Counted from the stretch's first letter, positions 44,757-55,572 are shown. The stretch: 64,000 bases of DNA from Vibrio rotiferianus CAIM 577 = LMG 21460 (GCF_002741985.1 NZ_APHW01000022.1:248001-312000), one strand, 5' to 3'. Made by a program: numbers and translations. Notes: generated from the letters alone by a model not told the origin.

Positions 44757-45737
44757 TTAAGGTTTCGCTTTCCAGCTGATTTTCTGCTGCTTAACCAACG
44801 CCCCAGAAAGAATACACAGTACACCGCCAAGACCTGCGAATCGCACAGCGGTTTGCGCTTGTTCTTCAACCTTAGGTTTGGCATGATAAGCAACCCCAAG
44901 GCCTGCCGCAGCCATCATCACCAAATCGTTGGCGCCATCACCCACCGCCACGGTGTTATGCTGTTCAATGTCATATTCTTCGGCAAGCTCGACCAAAATG
45001 TCGGCTTTGGTTTGTGCAGAAACGACATCACCCAAAACTTCGCCAGTCAGCTTACCATCAACAATTTCCAACTGATTAGACTGAGCAAAATCTAAGCGAA
45101 CCTTGTCTTTGATAAAGTCGGAGAAATAGGTAAAGCCACCTGAGGCAATGGCAGTCTTCCAGCCCAATGCATTAAAGGTAGTAATCAAGGCCTCGAAATC
45201 TGGCATAAATGGCAGTTGGCTACGCACCTGCTCTAAAATCGATTCATCAGCACCTTTTAACTTACCCACACGCTGACGCAAACTTTGTTCAAAGTCCAAT
45301 TCACCTTGCATAGCACGCTCAGTCACTTCTGCGACTTCTTCGCCCACACCAGCAAGTTTAGCAATTTCATCAATACACTCTATTTGAATTGCCGTTGAGT
45401 CCATATCAAACACGACCAACCCTGGCGCAGATAGATCCGGTACTTCATTTAATGAAGCGTAATCCAGCTTTAAGCTTTGTAGTATGGTTTCATGCTCTGG
45501 TGTAAGGTTGCCCGCCATTAATGCCACTTCATACTGACCGACTTTCCACGTATCTAAAATTGGATTGTAGAAGCCTGTATAGAAGTCGATATCTTCAAAA
45601 TTGCGAGGCTCAAGGTGTTCACCAAATACGATCCAATTCGCCTTAGCTTTATCGAGTTGTGTAACAAAGCGAGTTTCAGGTAGTCGTTTTAAAAGAGTCG
45701 TATGCCTTCTGATAGGCAAGCTTTTTGACGCGTCCAT
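44757..45737 (-). CDS. serB: Phosphoserine phosphatase
   Basis: SerB makes L-serine by dephosphorylating phosphoserine, the last step of the pathway. The 326-aa protein has an N-terminal extension and a HAD domain with the nucleophile motif VFDMDSTAIQIECID, motif II IASGGFTYFSDFI and motif III GDGANDLVMMAAAG. It is divergent from smp, as in E. coli. Confidence 0.95.
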   Translation of the reverse strand: MDASKSLPIRRHTTLLKRLPETRFVTQLDKAKANWIVFGEHLEPRNFEDIDFYTGFYNPILDTWKVGQYEVALMAGNLTPEHETILQSLKLDYASLNEVPDLSAPGLVVFDMDSTAIQIECIDEIAKLAGVGEEVAEVTERAMQGELDFEQSLRQRVGKLKGADESILEQVRSQLPFMPDFEALITTFNALGWKTAIASGGFTYFSDFIKDKVRLDFAQSNQLEIVDGKLTGEVLGDVVSAQTKADILVELAEEYDIEQHNTVAVGDGANDLVMMAAAGLGVAYHAKPKVEEQAQTAVRFAGLGGVLCILSGALVKQQKISWKAKP

Positions 45738-45828
45738 GTATATAATCCCTTATGACTTTGCTAAAACGTTACCCTAACAATCTAAAAAGGCAAGTCTTTG
45801 TTTTATGTTGAACGGATGAGTAATAGCT

Positions 45829-46434
45829 ATGAGTGAATCCTTATTCTCGGTAAGAAATGCCTTGCGAATACTCGCACTGATTTTGTTATGTGTGATGTTT
45901 TTTATCACCATCAAAAACAGTGTCGTAATCAGTAAAGGCAATGAGAAAATTCAGGCCCAGCAACTAGAGACACTCACGAAGGTATTGATCTCACAAGCTT
46001 CCCTGTCGGCGAGTGAAATGATCATTAACAAAGATCAAGAACGCTTACTAAAGCTCACCAATCAATTAGCACAAGATCGTTTAGTTTTTGATGCCACTAT
46101 TTATGACGCTGAAGGTATTCGCTTGGCTTCTAGCGAAAAAGCGCTATCTGTACGTGAGGTGTTAGGACTGGACACACCACTGGCCACAGCCTCTATTGGT
46201 CGTCAGCAGTTGGTGGAACCTGTATACGCTGACAATGCACTTATTGGATTTGTACGCGTCACCTTTGAAACAGGACGTGTTACCGCAATATCTGACCACC
46301 ACTATCGTAAAAGTGATCGCTACATGTACATGATGATACTCATGAGTTTTGTGGGTGGCATGCTATTTATTATGATTTTACGTCGACAGACAATCCGCCG
46401 TAAGAAAGGGGAAAACCTGTTGCTGACCAAGTAA
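45829..46434 (+). CDS. smp: Membrane protein Smp/YtjB
   Basis: This 201-aa membrane protein, like E. coli YtjB, sits beside serB. It has an N-terminal helix (NALRILALILLCVMFFITI), a periplasmic domain (about 45-165) and a C-terminal helix (YMMILMSFVGGMLFIMILRR). Its molecular function is not known. Confidence 0.85.
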   Translation: MSESLFSVRNALRILALILLCVMFFITIKNSVVISKGNEKIQAQQLETLTKVLISQASLSASEMIINKDQERLLKLTNQLAQDRLVFDATIYDAEGIRLASSEKALSVREVLGLDTPLATASIGRQQLVEPVYADNALIGFVRVTFETGRVTAISDHHYRKSDRYMYMMILMSFVGGMLFIMILRRQTIRRKKGENLLLTK

Positions 46435-46458
46435 ATCGAAAAGCGAATTCAGAAAATA

Positions 46459-46491
46459 AAACAGCCCGCATGATGCGGGCTGTTTGCTTTT
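46459..46491. terminator. Terminator between smp and deoD
   Basis: AAACAGCCCGCA/TGCGGGCTGTTT with a 3-nt loop, then TGCTTTTA on the plus strand; TTTATTTTCT follows on the minus strand. Confidence 0.9.
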
Positions 46492-46510
46492 ATAATTTAC
46501 AGCAAGAAGA

Positions 46511-47230
46511 TTACTCTTCATCACCTAATAGAACTGAGTCAAGTGCAATGATCATCATGTCATTGAACGTAGTTTGACGCTCTTCAGATGTGGTTTGCTC
46601 GCCAGTTTTGATATGGTCAGAAACAGTACAAATAGTCAGCGCTTTTGCACCATACTCAGCTGCAACACCGTAGATACCAGCCGCTTCCATTTCAACACCC
46701 ACAATGCCGTACTTGTCCATTACTTCGAACATTTCTGGATCAGGTGTGTAGAATAGCTCTGCAGAGAATAGGTTACCTACTTTTACGTCTACACCGCGTG
46801 CTTTTGCTGCTTCTTCTGCTGCGCGAACCATTTTGTAGTCAGCGATAGCAGCGAAGTCATGACCTTTAAAGCGGATACGGTTAACTTTAGAGTCCGTACA
46901 AGCACCCATGCCAATCACAACATCACGCACTTTGATGTCTTCGTTTACCGCACCACAGCTACCGACACGGATCACTTTCTTTACACCGAAGTCTTTGATC
47001 AGCTCAGTTACGTAGATTGAACATGATGGGATACCCATACCGTGGCCCATTACCGAGATCTTACGACCTTTGTAAGTACCGGTGTAGCCGAACATATTAC
47101 GAACGTCACACACTTGAACTACATCTTCAAGGAAAGTCTCTGCGATGTATTTAGCACGTAGCGGATCACCCGGCATTAGAACGACGTCTGCGAAAGCACC
47201 CTTTTCTGCATTGATATGTGGAGTTGCCAT
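46511..47230 (-). CDS. deoD: Purine nucleoside phosphorylase DeoD
   Basis: DeoD phosphorolyses purine (deoxy)nucleosides to base and (deoxy)ribose-1-phosphate. The 239-aa enzyme starts [20 protein letters not shown], keeps the phosphate-binding Arg/Gly motif [15 protein letters not shown] and the catalytic Asp in TVSDHI, and carries [18 protein letters not shown] 47230 is preferred to one 12 codons upstream, because GGAAA precedes it and family proteins start MATPHI. It is last in the deoCABD order. Confidence 0.95.
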   Translation of the reverse strand: MATPHINAEKGAFADVVLMPGDPLRAKYIAETFLEDVVQVCDVRNMFGYTGTYKGRKISVMGHGMGIPSCSIYVTELIKDFGVKKVIRVGSCGAVNEDIKVRDVVIGMGACTDSKVNRIRFKGHDFAAIADYKMVRAAEEAAKARGVDVKVGNLFSAELFYTPDPEMFEVMDKYGIVGVEMEAAGIYGVAAEYGAKALTICTVSDHIKTGEQTTSEERQTTFNDMMIIALDSVLLGDEE

Positions 47231-47314
47231 GTTTCTTTTCCTTAACCTGTCTCTAGCGATCCGCACTGCTACTGGCGGCTTTGGCTAGAATATTCTCATT
47301 TCCGACAAGCAACA

Positions 47315-47360
47315 TTTTATGCTGCCAACATAAAACTAGGAGCATGATGCTCCTAGTTTT
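47315..47360 (-). other. Overlapping hairpins in the deoB-deoD gap
   Basis: On the minus strand a near-perfect 14-bp stem (AAAACTAGGAGCAT/ATGCTCCTAGTTTT, 47332-47360) shares its TTTT arm with a second stem, TTTTATG/CATAAAA (47315-47335), so only one can form at a time. This is a possible attenuator or mRNA-processing site. Confidence 0.5.
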
Positions 47361-47374
47361 CAAAACCTAACTAA

Positions 47375-48595
47375 TTATAGGAAGTTCTTACCGTAATCCA
47401 TTGGAGAAGTACCGAAGTAACTTGCCAATGTTTGACCGATATCGGCAAAGCTCTCACGACGGCCTAGTGAACCTGCTGGTACCTTCTTACCGTAAACAAT
47501 CACAGGGATGTGCTCACGAGTGTGATCAGTACCTGGCCATGTTGGGTCACAGCCGTGGTCAGCCGTTAGAATAAGCACGTCGTCTTCTTCCATTAGCTCA
47601 AGTACTTCGTTAATGCGACCATCGAAGTACTCAAGTGCAGCTGCGTAGCCCGCTACATCACGGCGGTGACCGTAAGCAGAGTCGAAGTCCACGAAGTTAG
47701 TGAATACGATTGTGTTGTCACCCGCTTCTTTGATTTGCTCTAGCGTAGCTTCGAACAATGCAGGGATACCAGTCGCTTTCACTTTCTTAGTGATGCCGCA
47801 GTTTGCGTAGATATCAGCAATCTTACCGATAGAAACCACATCACCTTGCTTCTCTTCAACAAGCTTCTGTAGAACGGTTGCTGATGGTGGCTCAACAGAA
47901 AGGTCACGACGGTTGCCCGTACGCTCGAACTGACCTTTACCAGCACCGATGAATGGACGCGCGATAACACGACCGATGTTGTAATCTTCTAGCTCTTCAC
48001 GTGCGATTTGGCAAAGCTCTAGTAGGCGGTCTAGACCGAATGTCTCTTCGTGACATGCGATTTGAAATACTGAATCAGCAGACGTATAGAAGATTGGCTG
48101 GCCAGTCTTCATGTGCTCTTCACCAAGATCATCAAGAACTTGTGTGCCTGATGCGTGGCAGTTGCCAAGGAAGCCGTCTAGACCAGCACGCTCAAGAATA
48201 CGGTCAGTCAGCTCTTTCGGGAAGCTGTTCGCTTTGTCAGTAAAGTAGCCCCAATCAAAAAGAACAGGTACACCAGCGATTTCCCAGTGACCAGACGGCG
48301 TGTCTTTACCAGAAGAAAGCTCCGCTGCGTGACCGTAAGCACCGATGATTTCTGCATCTGCGTCTAGGCCAGGTGCAAAGCGACCTGTAGACTCTTTATG
48401 CGCCATTGCCAGACCTAACTTAGATAGGTTTGGAAGACGAAGTGCGCCTTGACGCTGATCGTTGTTTGCTAGGCCTTGCTCACATTGGTCAGCAATATGA
48501 CCAAGTGTATCTGAACCTACATCACCAAATTGCTCAGCATCTGCTGCTGCGCCGATGCCGAATGAGTCTAGTACTAAAATAAATGCTCTTTTCAT
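47375..48595 (-). CDS. deoB: Phosphopentomutase DeoB
   Basis: DeoB interconverts (deoxy)ribose-1- and 5-phosphate. The 406-aa alkaline-phosphatase-fold enzyme begins [20 protein letters not shown] with the metal-binding Asp and carries the catalytic-Thr segment [12 protein letters not shown] and the metal ligands [18 protein letters not shown]. Confidence 0.95.
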   Translation of the reverse strand: MKRAFILVLDSFGIGAAADAEQFGDVGSDTLGHIADQCEQGLANNDQRQGALRLPNLSKLGLAMAHKESTGRFAPGLDADAEIIGAYGHAAELSSGKDTPSGHWEIAGVPVLFDWGYFTDKANSFPKELTDRILERAGLDGFLGNCHASGTQVLDDLGEEHMKTGQPIFYTSADSVFQIACHEETFGLDRLLELCQIAREELEDYNIGRVIARPFIGAGKGQFERTGNRRDLSVEPPSATVLQKLVEEKQGDVVSIGKIADIYANCGITKKVKATGIPALFEATLEQIKEAGDNTIVFTNFVDFDSAYGHRRDVAGYAAALEYFDGRINEVLELMEEDDVLILTADHGCDPTWPGTDHTREHIPVIVYGKKVPAGSLGRRESFADIGQTLASYFGTSPMDYGKNFL

Positions 48596-48607
48596 TGCTC
48601 GTTCCTT

Positions 48608-48643
48608 AGGCCCACTCGGCTTCTTATTATGGTGAGTAGGCCT
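48608..48643 (-). other. Intercistronic hairpin deoA-deoB
   Basis: AGGCCCACTC (48608-48617) pairs, with one G-U pair, with GAGTAGGCCT (48634-48643). No T-run follows; it probably sets mRNA stability. Confidence 0.4.
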
Positions 48644-48659
48644 TGTGTAATATTACTTA

Positions 48660-49988
48660 TTAAAGATCTTCTGCTCGGATTTGGCGGTAAACCTCTGGTG
48701 TTGGTGTGTATTCGCCACCAACTTTAATTGCACTGCGAAGTGCTTTTGCTGCTTCTTCCCACTGCTCTTCTGTGCGAGCGTGGATAACAGCAAGAGGCTT
48801 ATCGCTATCTGCCACTTCACCTAAACGGATGAAGTTGTCAAAACCAACTGCATAGTCGATTTCGTCTGTCGCAACACGGCGACCGCCACCCATAGAAACA
48901 ACAGCCATACCGATAGCACGTGTATCCATCGCAGACACGACGCCAGTTTCTGTTGCGTATACAGGCTTGATGATTTCAGCTTTCTCTAGGTAATTATCGT
49001 AGTTTTCTACGAAGTCAGCAGGGCCACCTAGGCCAGCTACCATCTTACCGAAGCACTCAGCCGCTTTACCGTTGTCTAGCGCTTCCATCAGTTTCGCACG
49101 TGCGTCTTCTGTGTTCTCAGCAAGTTTGCCAAGTACCAACATTTCTGCACATGATGCCATTGTTACTTCAAGTAGACGTGGGTTACGGTATTCACCTGTT
49201 AGGAAGCGAACCGCTTCGCGTACTTCCACTGCGTTACCCGCAGAAGAAGCCAATACTTGGTTCATGTCCGTAAGGATTGCGGTAGTCTTAGTGCCAGCGC
49301 CGTTTGCTACTGCAACGATAGATTTTGCTAGCTCTTCAGACGCTTCGTAAGTTGGCATGAATGCGCCAGAACCTACTTTTACGTCCATTACTAGCGACTC
49401 AAGACCTGCTGCTAGCTTCTTAGATAGAATAGAAGCAGTGATCAGTGAAATGTTATCCACTGTTGCTGTGATATCACGAGTTGCGTAAACGCGTTTGTCA
49501 GCTGGTGCAAGATCGCCAGTTTGGCCGATAATTGCGACACCTGCGTCTTTAGTAACATCACCAAAAACTTCGTTAGTTGGTGTGATGTTGTAGCCTGGGA
49601 TAGACTCAAGTTTATCCAGCGTACCGCCTGTGTGGCCCAGACCACGGCCAGAGATCATAGGAACGAAACCACCACATGCTGCCACCATTGGGCCAAGCAT
49701 TAGTGAGGTAACGTCACCCACACCACCTGTAGAGTGTTTATCAACAATCGGGCCACCAAAGTTCATGTGGCTCCAGTCGATAACCATACCAGAGTCACGC
49801 ATTGCACACGTTAGTGCGATACGCTCAGGCATTGTCATCTCATTGAAGAAAATAGTCATAGCAAACGCAGCGATCTGACCTTCAGATACTGTGTTGTTTG
49901 CTACGCCTTGAATAAAGAAGTTGATTTCGTCGGCAGTTAAAACTTCGCCATCACGTTTTTTACGAATAATTTCTTGTGGTAAATACAT
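48660..49988 (-). CDS. deoA: Thymidine phosphorylase DeoA
   Basis: DeoA cleaves thymidine with phosphate to thymine and deoxyribose-1-phosphate. The 442-aa protein has the class signature [19 protein letters not shown] (Ser/Thr phosphate loop), [13 protein letters not shown] and the Lys/Gly-rich [20 protein letters not shown]. It lies between deoC and deoB with gaps of 98 and 64 nt, both holding hairpins. Confidence 0.96.
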   Translation of the reverse strand: MYLPQEIIRKKRDGEVLTADEINFFIQGVANNTVSEGQIAAFAMTIFFNEMTMPERIALTCAMRDSGMVIDWSHMNFGGPIVDKHSTGGVGDVTSLMLGPMVAACGGFVPMISGRGLGHTGGTLDKLESIPGYNITPTNEVFGDVTKDAGVAIIGQTGDLAPADKRVYATRDITATVDNISLITASILSKKLAAGLESLVMDVKVGSGAFMPTYEASEELAKSIVAVANGAGTKTTAILTDMNQVLASSAGNAVEVREAVRFLTGEYRNPRLLEVTMASCAEMLVLGKLAENTEDARAKLMEALDNGKAAECFGKMVAGLGGPADFVENYDNYLEKAEIIKPVYATETGVVSAMDTRAIGMAVVSMGGGRRVATDEIDYAVGFDNFIRLGEVADSDKPLAVIHARTEEQWEEAAKALRSAIKVGGEYTPTPEVYRQIRAEDL

Positions 49989-50041
49989 TAGTGCCTCCCA
50001 CGCTCGTTATGAGCCATGGTTAAAGTAGGATAAAGAGGTTT

Positions 50042-50066
50042 GGTAGCACCAAAAACTGGTGCTACC
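50042..50066 (-). other. Intercistronic hairpin deoC-deoA
   Basis: GGTAGCACC-AAAAACT-GGTGCTACC is a perfect 9-bp stem, with no T-run on the minus strand. Together with the other deo gaps, it suggests differential mRNA processing. Confidence 0.5.
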
Positions 50067-50086
50067 GTTCAGACGTATTGTTGGAA

Positions 50087-50863
50087 TTAGTAAGCTGTTG
50101 GATCAGCAACTTCGTCCGATACTTCTAATGTATTTAGTAGGTTTGTTAGCAGGCTAGACGCACCAAAACGGTAATGACGAGCATCTACCCAGTTGTCACC
50201 TAGGATTTCGTCAGCCATTGCTAGGTATGCTGCTGCATCTTCAGCAGTACGCACACCACCTGCAGGTTTGAAACCAACAGATTCTGCAACACCCATATCA
50301 CGAATAACTTCAAGCATCATGCGAGCGTATTCTGGAGTCGCGTTTACTGGCACTTTACCAGTTGAAGTTTTAATGAAGTCAGCACCCGCTTCGATACAGA
50401 TTTGTGATGCTTTCTTAATTAGCGCTTCTTCTTTTAGTTCACCTGTTTCGATGATCACTTTAAGAAGGATATCACCACAAGCTTCTTTACATTGCTTAAC
50501 TAGTTCGAAGCCAACTTTCTCATCACCCGCCATTAGAGCGCGGTATGGGAAAACAACGTCAACTTCATCTGCACCGTAAGCGACAGCCGCTTTAGTTTCA
50601 GCAACAGCGATTTCAATATCGTCGTTACCGTGTGGGAAGTTCGTTACTGTTGCAATACGAACTTCTGGCGTACCTTGCTCACGAAGTGTCTTCTTAGCAA
50701 TAGGAATAAAGCGAGGGTAAATACAAATTGCAGCTGTGTTGCCTACTGCTGTTTTCGCGTCATGACATAGTGAGATCACTTTTGCATCAGTGTCGTCATC
50801 ATTCAGCGTAGTTAGGTCCATAAGTTTTAGTGCACGTAGCGCTGCTGCTTTTAAATCGCTCAT
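50087..50863 (-). CDS. deoC: Deoxyribose-phosphate aldolase DeoC
   Basis: DeoC splits 2-deoxyribose-5-phosphate to glyceraldehyde-3-phosphate and acetaldehyde. The 258-aa class I aldolase has the Schiff-base Lys in [15 protein letters not shown] and the second conserved Lys in [14 protein letters not shown], plus [14 protein letters not shown] [12 protein letters not shown]. It is the first gene of the operon. The 510 bp upstream contain a LacI-type palindrome at 51267-51279 and no credible gene. Confidence 0.96.
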   Translation of the reverse strand: MSDLKAAALRALKLMDLTTLNDDDTDAKVISLCHDAKTAVGNTAAICIYPRFIPIAKKTLREQGTPEVRIATVTNFPHGNDDIEIAVAETKAAVAYGADEVDVVFPYRALMAGDEKVGFELVKQCKEACGDILLKVIIETGELKEEALIKKASQICIEAGADFIKTSTGKVPVNATPEYARMMLEVIRDMGVAESVGFKPAGGVRTAEDAAAYLAMADEILGDNWVDARHYRFGASSLLTNLLNTLEVSDEVADPTAY

Positions 50864-51366
50864 TTCTATCTCCGATCAATATTCAAAAAATTCACTACTC
50901 AGCCTCACATCACTTCTCTAACTATAATCAACAAGTCGAGACAGTGTGAGAAATTGGCTAAACAGTCTATTAATGAACGGACTTGGTTCCCTGAAGACTC
51001 GGCATATACAGCGAATAATTCATATGCCAATTGCTATCCTTGTCACCGCACAGTACCAGTTTGGCCTATGGCACAACAATCTATGATTGCGGTGTCTTTA
51101 ATATCACATCAAACAATAAAACTCTTGCTAGATTTGATATTGAGGGCAAATCATTTGCCCATCGAGTATGTAGTATTCATGGAGTGATTAAGTAATAACC
51201 TTAACCGCTATCCTGTGATTACTACATTATAGATATTCACCGCAAAACTGTAGCACCAAATAGAGCGCAAACGGTTTGTATCTCAAAATTTTCCGGCCTC
51301 TATTCCACCAACTTCGTAAGCCACTCACGTAGGCTTGCGTACGGTAGAATTTTTTAGGTCCAAAAA
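50864..51366 (-). promoter_or_regulatory. deo operon upstream region
   Basis: No plausible coding sequence fills this 503-bp stretch. It holds the LacI-family-type palindrome GCAAACGGTTTGT (51267-51279), which would suit CytR or a related repressor, a TGTGATATTAA half-site resembling a CRP half (reverse strand near 51100-51115) and CGGAGATAG ahead of deoC. A hairpin, CGTAAGCC/GGCTTGCG (51315-51339), is also present. The deoR-type perfect palindrome of E. coli was not seen. Confidence 0.5.
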
Positions 51367-51373
51367 ACGAAAA

Positions 51374-51405
51374 ATGCCCCGCAGCAATTTCTTGCTACAG
51401 GGCAT
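51374..51405 (-). terminator. nupC terminator
   Basis: ATGCCC (51374-51379) pairs with GGGCAT (51400-51405), and the stem continues through GCAGCAA/TTGCTAC. On the minus strand TTTTTCGTTTTTT follows. Confidence 0.85.
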
Positions 51406-51444
51406 GGTTTAAAACGGCGTCTATATATTAAGAACCGATTCTAA

Positions 51445-52728
51445 TTAAAGTGCTGCAAGGCTAAGGCAGAAACCTGCGATAGTAGCTGCCATTAGGTTAG
51501 ACAACGTACCAGCAAGAACTGCTTTAATACCCATGCGAGCGATATCTGAACGACGGTTTGGTGCAAGGCTACCTAGACCACCAAGTAGGATCGCGATAGA
51601 AGAAAGGTTCGCGAAGCCACATAGTGCGAATGAGATGATAGCTGTTGTCTTCTCAGACATTACTTCACCAGTTGCTGCAACTACTTGAGCGCTTTCACCT
51701 AGGTAAGGTGTGAAGTTCAAGTAAGCAACGAATTCGTTGATAACTAGTTTCTGACCGATGAATGAACCAGCAACAACTGCTTCGTTCCAAGGAACACCGA
51801 TTAGGAATGCTAGTGGAGAGAATGCGTAACCTAGGATTAGCTCTAGTGTTAGTTCAGGCATACCGAACCAACCACCGATGCCACCTAGCATACCGTTAAC
51901 AAGAGCAATAAGACCTACGAACGCGATTAGCATTGCACCAACGTTTAGTGCAAGCTGTAGACCAGAAGCCGCACCGCCCGCTGCTGCGTCGATTACGTTA
52001 GCTGGTTTGTCGTCGCCACCGTCCATTGCTTCTTCGATGTCTTCGTGAGGCTTATCAGTCTCTGGGTGAAGAATCTTAGCGAATAGTAGACCACCTGGTG
52101 CTGCCATGAATGATGCTGCTACTAGGTACTCTAGAGGAACACCCATTGAAGCGTAACCTGCTAGTACACCACCAGCTACAGATGCTAGACCACCACACAT
52201 TACCGCGAATAGCTCAGATTGAGTCATCTTAGGTACGAATGGACGAACAACTAGAGGTGCTTCAGTTTGACCTACGAAAATGTTAGCTGCAGCAGACATT
52301 GATTCCGCGCGAGAAGTGCCAAGCGCTTTTTGTAGTGCACCACCAAGAATCTTGATAACCCACTGCATTGCGCCAATGTAGTAAAGAACTGAAATCAGTG
52401 CTGAGAAGAAGATCAGTGTAGGAAGAACGCGGAATGCGAAGATGAAGCCGCCGCCGCCGAATACTTCGAACATCTTGTCAGAAACAAGACCACCGAATAG
52501 GAATGATGAACCATTGTTACCGTAGTTGATAACGTTAGAAACACCAGTAGAGAAACCGTTCAGTAGATCACGGCCCCAAGGTACATAAAGAACAAATGCA
52601 CCTAATACGAATTGGATAGCAAATGCGCCACCCACAGTTCTTAGATTGATAGCTTTACGGTTATTAGAAAATGCAAATGCAATAGCAAGAAGCACTACCA
52701 TACCGACTAGGCTCATAAACAGGCTCAT
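51445..52728 (-). CDS. nupC: Nucleoside:cation symporter NupC
   Basis: NupC imports nucleosides with Na+ or H+ for the deo pathway. The 427-aa concentrative transporter starts [20 protein letters not shown]. It has the CNT signature around helix pairs ([34 protein letters not shown]) and [23 protein letters not shown]. It is upstream of deoC but has its own terminator and regulatory region with a CRP palindrome. Confidence 0.94.
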   Translation of the reverse strand: MSLFMSLVGMVVLLAIAFAFSNNRKAINLRTVGGAFAIQFVLGAFVLYVPWGRDLLNGFSTGVSNVINYGNNGSSFLFGGLVSDKMFEVFGGGGFIFAFRVLPTLIFFSALISVLYYIGAMQWVIKILGGALQKALGTSRAESMSAAANIFVGQTEAPLVVRPFVPKMTQSELFAVMCGGLASVAGGVLAGYASMGVPLEYLVAASFMAAPGGLLFAKILHPETDKPHEDIEEAMDGGDDKPANVIDAAAGGAASGLQLALNVGAMLIAFVGLIALVNGMLGGIGGWFGMPELTLELILGYAFSPLAFLIGVPWNEAVVAGSFIGQKLVINEFVAYLNFTPYLGESAQVVAATGEVMSEKTTAIISFALCGFANLSSIAILLGGLGSLAPNRRSDIARMGIKAVLAGTLSNLMAATIAGFCLSLAAL

Positions 52729-52871
52729 AGTTTATGACTTCCTTATAAGTTATTTGTTGGCGTGTTACAAAATGGAGCTATAAAGCGGGGGCAATTATAC
52801 TCATCCAGAATCAATTAAAGTAATGCCATCCTCACACTTTCTTATAAGATTCATCATTGATTCACCTGCGT

Positions 52872-52889
52872 TTGTGAGTTATCTCACAA
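52872..52889 (-). promoter_or_regulatory. CRP site upstream of nupC
   Basis: TTGTGA-GTTATC-TCACAA is a perfect palindrome matching the CRP core TGTGA-N6-TCACA, centred about 152 bp before the nupC start. Confidence 0.8.
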
Positions 52890-52897
52890 TAAGAAGG

Positions 52898-52908
52898 GAA
52901 ACGTTTTC
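52898..52908 (-). promoter_or_regulatory. LacI-type box next to the nupC CRP site
   Basis: GAAACGTTTTC has the central CG and flanking A/T symmetry of LacI-family operators, 22 bp centre-to-centre from the CRP palindrome. CRP-CytR pairs have this arrangement. CytR identity is inferred. Confidence 0.35.
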
Positions 52909-52932
52909 GATTCTGAACAGCATCTTTAGATT

Positions 52933-53708
52933 TTATTCACATATGGAGAAGGCTGAATTGCTATTTTCCCATAGACTTTCAGCAATCGATTGCTTTTCTC
53001 TGTTATGCAACTCTGAGAGTTGATTCAATATATGAATGAGTTTGGCAGGGTGATTCGGCTCGCCCTGATAGCCAAGTATAGGCATATCCGGAGCGTCCGT
53101 TTCTAAAACAAGATATTCAAGTGATAATCTTTGAATCGCGTCGCGTGTTTTATTCGCTCTTGGGTAGGTAATTGAGCCGCCAACACCGATAAAAAAACCT
53201 AATCGAACCCATTCCATTGCTTGCTGATAACTGCCAGAAAACGCGTGCAATACGCCCCCCCCTTTGGTAACTTAGCCGCTTTAACCATTTGGATAAGTCG
53301 ATTATGCGCTTTACGGCTGTGCAGAATCACCGGCAAATCAAATCGCCTGGCGAGTTCAAATTGCAACTCCAGCGCACGTTCTTGCAATTCAACCGGCACT
53401 TCGATGGCGAAATCGAGACCGCACTCCCCTATCGCAACGCATTGTTGGTTGGGCGAGGAAAGTAACGATTCCAGCTCTGGGGCAAACTGCTCAAACTCTG
53501 GTTGTAGAAAATAGGGGTGAAAACCCAGCGCGTAATAAAGGTGAGTGTATTGATTGGCCAACTCTTGAATACGAGCCCAGTTACTCGGCCCAACAGAAGG
53601 AATCAAGATGCGCTCAACGCCTTGCTCGCGAGCGAGATCGACTTGGTGAGCAAAATCCTCTTGAAAGACATCGAAGTCAAAGTGGCAATGGGTATCAAAC
53701 AGCTTCAT
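52933..53708 (-). pseudogene. yjjV: TatD-family metal-dependent hydrolase YjjV (frameshifted at G8)
   Basis: YjjV is a TatD-type metallo-hydrolase (nuclease fold) whose substrate is undefined. The N-part has the metal motif LFDTHCHFDFD and GLDFAIEVP. The break is a run of eight G at 53255-53262, after KLPKGG. With six G the text reads KLPKGGVLHAFSGSYQQAME, aligning without gaps to E. coli YjjV LPRTGVVHGFSGSLQQAERF, and continues to VLETDAPDMPILGYQGEPNH and a normal end. The restored protein is 257 aa against 259 in E. coli. yjjV neighbours the deo genes in E. coli as well. It starts at ATG 53708 (MKLFDTHC), overlapping the previous small gene by 14 nt. Confidence 0.88.
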
Positions 53709-53862
53709 TGTTTGGCTTCTCTTGCTCTGCTTTTTTAGCAGGCTCGTCTTCATGAACTGGGTCTTGTTTATACTGCACACAACTGCGCTTTTGATCAGGC
53801 GTCAGCCCCATCTCTTTACACCAATCATCGTAGCGTTTGAGTCCTTTTTTAAACCAGTTCAT
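53695..53862 (-). CDS. Small DUF5363-like protein
   Basis: A 55-aa reading frame begins MNWFKKGLKRYDDWCKEMGL and continues TPDQKRSCVQYKQDP with a charged tail ending EKPNNEAV. The WFKK...YDDWCKE...GLTP...RSCV pattern is that of the short DUF5363 proteins of Vibrio and Pasteurellaceae, as far as I can recall it. The ATG at 53862 lies behind AAGGGTG. The stop overlaps the yjjV start by 14 nt, so the two are probably cotranslated. Function is unknown. Confidence 0.7.
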   Translation of the reverse strand: MNWFKKGLKRYDDWCKEMGLTPDQKRSCVQYKQDPVHEDEPAKKAEQEKPNNEAV

Positions 53863-53904
53863 TGCACACCCTTTTTTAGCCCATAGAATTCTTTCTGCGC
53901 CAAA

Positions 53905-53940
53905 TAAAAAACGCCGTTAGCTAAGTGTATAGCTAACGGC
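53905..53940 (-). terminator. prfC terminator
   Basis: GCCGTTAGCTA/TAGCTAACGGC, a perfect 11-bp stem with a 6-nt loop. On the minus strand a TTTTTT run follows. Confidence 0.93.
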
Positions 53941-53982
53941 GGCTTATAATCTAGTACGCGATGTAAAGCGCGTTAGATTCGA

Positions 53983-55572
53983 TTAGTGCTCACGAGTCGC
54001 ACGGAAATCGATATCAGGGAAACGCTCTTGCGCTAGGTTTAGGTTAACCATGGTTGGTGCGATGTACGTTAGGTTATCGCCACCGTCCAATGCAAGGTTC
54101 GTTTGGTTCTTACGCTGGAACTCATCCAGTTTCTTCGCATCACCACACTCAACCCAACGTGCTGTTGCTACGTTAACACCTTCGTAGATAGCTTCAACGT
54201 TGTATTCTGACTTCAAACGAGCCACAACCACGTCAAACTGAAGCACACCAACGGCACCAACGATCAGGTCGTTGTTTTGCAGTGGACGGAATACCTGTAC
54301 CGCACCTTCTTCAGACAGCTGAACCAGACCTTTTAGAAGCTGCTTCTGCTTCAATGGATCTTTTAGACGAATACGACGGAACAGTTCTGGTGCGAAGTTT
54401 GGAATACCAGAGAATTTCAGCGCTTCACCTTGAGTGAAAGTATCACCGATTTGGATCGTACCATGGTTGTGTAGACCAATGATGTCACCGGCGTAAGCGT
54501 GCTCTGCACGAGAACGGTCACCCGCCATGAACGTTACCGCATCAGAGATACTTACTTGCTTGCCAAGACGAACGTGGTTCATCTTCATGCCTTGCGTGTA
54601 AGTACCCGATACGATACGCATGAAGGCGATACGGTCACGGTGCTTTGGATCCATGTTTGCTTGGATCTTAAATACGAAACCAGAGAATTTGTCTTCTGTC
54701 GCTTCAACATCACGCTCAACCGCTTGACGTGTTTTCGGTGCAGGTGCCCACTCCGTTAGACCGTCTAGCATGTGGTCAACACCAAAGTTACCCAGTGCCG
54801 TACCGAAGTAAACTGGCGTTAGTTCGCCGGTCAGGAATAGCTCTAGATCAAACTCAGGACATGCGCCCATGACTAGTTCAAGCTCTTCACGCACACTTGC
54901 TGCTAGGCTCTCACCGACTTTCTCATCAAGCTCAGGGTTGTCCAGACCTTTGATGATGCGCACTTCTTGGATTTCATGACCATGACCCGACTCGTACAGA
55001 ATAGTCTCATCACGGTGAATGTGGTAAACACCTTTAAACTCTTTACCACAGCCAATTGGCCATGTAATTGGCGCACACATCATGCCAAGTTCGTTCTCTA
55101 CTTCATCCAATACTTCCATTGGATCACGAACATCACGGTCAAGTTTGTTCATGAAGGTTACGATTGGCGTATCACGCAGACGCGTTACTTCCATCAGCTT
55201 ACGAGTACGATCCTCGACACCTTTCGCTGCATCGATAACCATCAGACACGAGTCAACCGCCGTTAGAGTACGGTAGGTATCTTCTGAGAAGTCTTCGTGT
55301 CCAGGAGTATCAAGTAGGTTTACCAGACAATCATTGTAAGGGAACTGCATTACAGAAGTAGTAACCGAGATACCACGTTCCTTTTCCATTTCCATCCAGT
55401 CTGATTTTGCGTGCTGCGCGTTACCACGACCTTTAACCGTACCTGCTTTTTGGATCGCGTTTCCGAATAACAGTACTTTTTCAGTGATGGTGGTTTTACC
55501 CGCATCCGGGTGAGAAATAATAGCGAACGTTCTGCGCTTAGAAACTTCGCCTAGAAAAGGTGTATTTGACAT
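53983..55572 (-). CDS. prfC: Peptide chain release factor 3
   Basis: RF3 is a GTPase that recycles RF1/RF2 after termination. The 529-aa protein (same length as E. coli) has G1 [26 protein letters not shown] (G2), [14 protein letters not shown] (G3), and [10 protein letters not shown] (G4). The ATG at 55572 gives [20 protein letters not shown], the standard N-terminus; an upstream ATG at 55620 is unlikely. Confidence 0.95.
   Translation of the reverse strand: MSNTPFLGEVSKRRTFAIISHPDAGKTTITEKVLLFGNAIQKAGTVKGRGNAQHAKSDWMEMEKERGISVTTSVMQFPYNDCLVNLLDTPGHEDFSEDTYRTLTAVDSCLMVIDAAKGVEDRTRKLMEVTRLRDTPIVTFMNKLDRDVRDPMEVLDEVENELGMMCAPITWPIGCGKEFKGVYHIHRDETILYESGHGHEIQEVRIIKGLDNPELDEKVGESLAASVREELELVMGACPEFDLELFLTGELTPVYFGTALGNFGVDHMLDGLTEWAPAPKTRQAVERDVEATEDKFSGFVFKIQANMDPKHRDRIAFMRIVSGTYTQGMKMNHVRLGKQVSISDAVTFMAGDRSRAEHAYAGDIIGLHNHGTIQIGDTFTQGEALKFSGIPNFAPELFRRIRLKDPLKQKQLLKGLVQLSEEGAVQVFRPLQNNDLIVGAVGVLQFDVVVARLKSEYNVEAIYEGVNVATARWVECGDAKKLDEFQRKNQTNLALDGGDNLTYIAPTMVNLNLAQERFPDIDFRATREH

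Noticed and set aside
50954..51187. 77-codon plus-strand reading frame upstream of deoC
   Set aside because: No ribosome site, no recognisable domain, and it lies in the regulatory region of deoC.
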